DNA from: Chanos chanos
Taxonomy: Eukaryota; Chordata; Actinopteri; Gonorynchiformes; Chanidae
Reading direction: 5' to 3'
NCBI RefSeq assembly: GCF_902362185.1
Contig: NC_044509.1
Location: forward strand, 8,855,866-8,919,865
Length of the DNA: 64,000 nucleotides
This document shows positions 60,910-64,000 of this stretch, piece after piece. Position numbers and translations under genes: made by a program. The notes below the pieces were generated by a model. The model worked only from the letters and a program-made list of their open reading frames with translations, was not told the origin of the DNA and searched no databases. The first letter of the stretch is position 1. The number at the start of each line of letters is the position of its first letter.

Positions 60910-61880
60910 ATGGAGTTCACAATGGAAAAAGAATATCAGACAATCCACTACTGTTTTCCGATGCTGAACACATCTTGCAAAAAGGAATTTCGATCAAAAT
61001 CTGAACATATTTTCCTGTACATCTTTTTTTTCATTATTGTCAGTGTGCACTGTATTTGTGAACCTTCTAGTGATTCTCTCCATCTGTCACTTCAAGCAAC
61101 TCCAAACTCCAACAAACTTTTTCATCCTTTCTCTTGCTGTGGCAGATCTTTTTGTTGGGATTTTTGTGATTCCGGTTGAAAGCATAAAGTTTGTGGAGTC
61201 ATGCTGGTATTTTGGGCCAGTTTTTTGTTTTATGTTTCAGCTAATTGTTTACACTGTTGTCTCAGCCTGTATGTTACCCATTGCTTTACTCCTCAGTGGT
61301 AACCGTTGGCAAAAGTACGTTTTGCATTTGTCTAAGCTGGTCATGCTCTCTCATATATAATCTGATACTTCTTTATAGCAATAACCACAGCAAGCATGAA
61401 CAGGAGACAGTTTGTAAAGGACAGTGTGTACTTTTCATTACATGGGGAGTTACTGATGTATCTTTTTCCTTTGTTTGTCCTTGTTCTGTTATGATAACTC
61501 TATATTTGAAAATATGTCAAGTGGTGAGATACCAGGTCCAAGTCATTAACTCTGTAAACACAGACAACAGATCCAGCATTGTGGTCAAAACTTCAAAGAG
61601 ATCTGAACGAAAAGCAGCTAAAACATTGGGTGTTGTGGTTGCAGTTTACCTGCTTTGCTGGATACCTTATTACATTAGTCTACTAACTGAAGATAGCATT
61701 TCATCTTCATCTATCATTACATCTTTTTTTTCATGGGTTCTGTATACAAATTCCTTTGTAAACCCTCTCATCTATGCTATATTTTATCCTTGGTTTAAAA
61801 CATCAGTGAAGCTCATACTACAATTAAAAATCTTTGAAAAATCATCTGCATTTTTAAATCTGCACTCAGAAAATGTTTAA
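60910..61880 (+). pseudogene. TAAR pseudogene, copy B of the 18682 gene
   Basis: Begins MEFTMEKEYQ like its partner. One extra T in the T-run near 61024-61031 shifts the frame in TM1. A 44-bp deletion at about 61268 removes the end of TM3 and the DRY region, shifting the frame again, and 6 bp are lost near 61440 before TM5. The region from TM4 to the tail (61245-61880) is open, with D5.42 (VTDVSFSFVCPC), CWIP in TM6 and NSFVNPLIYAIFYPWF. The deletion covers the site of the stop seen in copy A, so whether that stop predates the duplication cannot be read here. Confidence 0.9.
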
Positions 61881-63054
61881 TGCAGCAATTAGGTCAATAT
61901 CCTTATAAAATGCACTCTTAGTTAAATGCCCAAGTTTGTATTGGGAAAACACACTTCCAAAAAATATATGCAAATTGAAAAATCAATATTAGTGAAATTG
62001 AGATGCAGTACATTCATAAATTCTATAAAGCTTTCTTGACAAGTCACTGTTCAAATTATACCAAACAAGTGCTGAATGGAAGGTGATTTCTGGACCTGTA
62101 ATGTACATGTCAGTTGAAGTATATGCCTTCACCTTTACTGAAGAGGATCTCAATGATCAGAAATAAGGTCAGTTTTACACCATTAGTCACTTTGCTCATG
62201 TCCATAACTTAAGTTAGAAAATACAGAAATTCAGAAAGTAATACATAACAATACAGTGAAAAGCACCTCAGTTATCAACAAGTTCTGTTATAAAAAAAAA
62301 AAATCCTTGCTTGACAGAGTTTCAATTTCTCTAGAATTATGTACATTAATTGTGCTGGCAATAAATAAATATTGCTGATATGTTGTTACAAATGGACGGT
62401 CTTATCTCTTTGAAATGTGAGTTTTATGAGACTAATAATCTAAAATTACACAATAATACTCAGTCATAAATTATTATGTCACTTCACATTGATATAAATG
62501 TTTCTAATTAACCAGATGATATCTAGGCCTACTACATGAAACATGGCATGACATAGGCATGTCTTATTATCCCTGTGCAAAAACACAGACTGTAATCATG
62601 CCACTCTTATAGTGCTAGGTTATGTTAAATTTAATAGAGTTTTTCATTGTTCTGATTATCCATAATGACCTGAATATTTTCAAAACTGCCACAAGAGTGT
62701 TTTCTCTTCTGTGACTTATGAAATGTTGATGCAATGTAAGGGTGAATTCCGTGATTTAAGCAATACAATTATGTATAATCATACTTGAAACTTTTTATGA
62801 GTTCATGAGTTCATTTTCATGTGCCTAGTTCACAATATTTTTCCACTGCTGAGGACTTTACATATGTTGAACTCTCAACTAATGATCAAAAACCTTGATG
62901 GTGTAAAACATGGTACTCAGCCTGAACACTAGGTGAATTTGTGATTCCCTGTCCTCAAGTCAACAGACTGACATTCATTATATTATATTTATTCATACCA
63001 AATAGCAGCTGGAGGATATTTAAAACCTATAGAGCACTAGAACATTCTCACATC

Positions 63055-63120
<66 letters not shown>

Positions 63121-63140
63121 CACCATGAGTGAGAATCTCA
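61881..63140. other. Intergenic sequence with a TAA/TTA microsatellite
   Basis: Matches 19702-21080. (TAA)n followed by (TTA)n lies at 63056-63121. No gene seen. Confidence 0.6.
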
Positions 63141-63541
63141 GATAATAAGAATATAATAAACAATATAGCAAATGTCCCCGTGCTTCGCAGTACAACAGAA
63201 AACATGCAATTCAAACTTCTAATGTGAAGTCTTCTGTAAGCAAGAAACATTTTTCTAAAATGTAACTAAAAAATGCAAATTTCATTATAATTAAACAATG
63301 TCAATAAATACTGCTTGTAAGTGACTGAGAAAAAAGACATGAATTATGTGTAGTGTGTTTCGTTCTTTTTTTTTTTTTTGTATGACCCTACTTTTTTCTC
63401 CATCTTATGATTTCAAAACATGATTTGATGTTATTGTGAGTGAGACAGAACAATTTATTACTGCATTCAGGTGTTACTTCATTTTACTGAAAAATCTTTT
63501 TTTTTTTTTTTTTTTTTTTTTCATTTTGTGATTAATTAAAT

Positions 63542-64000
63542 TTACATTGTAAATAAATTGCTGTATGATGGTGATGAATCAAATATTCTTAGTGTTATAA
63601 TATGTTTGGTTGATATTTTGAAACAGAGATAAAATAATGTGTAAATAAGTGGATCCATACATGAATTTACGTACATCAACCACAGTAGAAATGTCATGAC
63701 AACCGATTCAGATGTCACACTGCCCAAAGAAAGAGCATTTATATGTAATATGGTATCCAACAAAGTAGATAAACAAAAACGACAATACCTAATGTTTTTG
63801 CTGCTTTTCTTTCAGACTTCAGTAGGGTTAAACCTTTCCCCCCTACAGAGACCCCAGTTGTTATGGAGTTAATTACCTGGGCCTGATATTTTGCTACACA
63901 GTATATTCTCAAATATAAAGATATTACAACTGAACAGGGGGAAATTAATGAAAGGATAAGGTCAACAATAGCCCAAGTGAAGTTCGAGACAAGCAGACAC
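63542..64000 (-). pseudogene. TAAR pseudogene running off the right edge
   Basis: Relative of 21510-22092 and 23970-24962. The tail (HIITLRIFDSS to NLFTM) is complete, but the fingerprint is damaged: NSCMDPLIYTLFYLCF, with Asn7.49 changed to Asp and the WF pair lost. A 2-bp insertion near 63743 shifts the frame between TM6 and TM7. KSERKAAKTLG and upstream sequence continue to the window edge, so the amino half is not visible. Confidence 0.88.

Larger units (their letters stand above)
51781..64000. repeat. Large segmental duplication, copy B (runs off the window)
   Basis: Collinear with 6438-22092. It lacks the three LTR insertions of copy A (empty sites near 52935, 55563 and 58261) and has shorter microsatellites. 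Because the Gypsy fossil continues to the left here but starts abruptly in copy A, copy B is more likely the source location (inference). Confidence 0.92.

Overview
The window is vertebrate nuclear DNA from a teleost fish, probably an otophysan-type genome (inference). It is AT-rich, full of long dinucleotide and trinucleotide microsatellites, and packed with fish-type repeats: BEL/Pao, Gypsy and endogenous-retrovirus fossils, hAT and PIF/Harbinger DNA transposons, and L2-type LINEs. There is no bacterial-style gene arrangement. The only recognisable host genes are single-exon olfactory receptors of the trace amine-associated receptor (TAAR) family, so the window is a piece of a TAAR cluster. 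Layout: 0-3.5 kb is a nested BEL fossil plus a repeated block (X). 3.5-6.4 kb holds a solo LTR and a TAAR pseudogene split by another solo LTR. 6.4-22.1 kb is copy A of a large duplication, with an intact TAAR on the minus strand, a TAAR on the plus strand with one stop in its DRY motif, and a truncated minus-strand TAAR. 22.1-25.1 kb holds a solo ERV LTR and an intact TAAR. 25.6-30.1 kb is an internally deleted provirus, followed by the second copy of block X. 31.5-33.2 kb and 46.7-48.4 kb are two copies of another duplicated TAAR gene. Between them lie a 6.7-kb hAT element with a nearly intact Harbinger nested inside it, an L2 LINE and a solo LTR. 50-52.5 kb holds a LINE end and a Gypsy fossil. 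51.8 kb to the right edge is copy B of the large duplication, again with one intact TAAR, one broken plus-strand TAAR and one broken TAAR running off the edge. Four TAAR genes look intact: 9254-10261, 23970-24962, 31829-32836 and 47063-48070, with 53994-55001 as a fifth. All carry the TAAR fingerprint NSxxNPxxYxxxYxWF. All lack the classical amine-binding aspartate at 3.32 (L, V or C there) and carry an aspartate at 5.42. That is the pattern reported for the fish clade III TAARs that bind amines in a non-classical way. They would act singly as odour receptors in olfactory neurons; nothing here is an operon or pathway. The minus-strand genes share an upstream module (a GGGAGGAG-like box next to a TATA box, about 110-170 bp before the ATG) that looks like a common core promoter. 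The two large copies differ by three LTR insertions in copy A whose empty target sites survive in copy B, so the order of events can be read directly from the sequence. The best leads are this insertion record, a likely gene-conversion tract that changes residue 3.32, and the conserved promoter module. I saw no sign of an unknown enzymatic or defence system.
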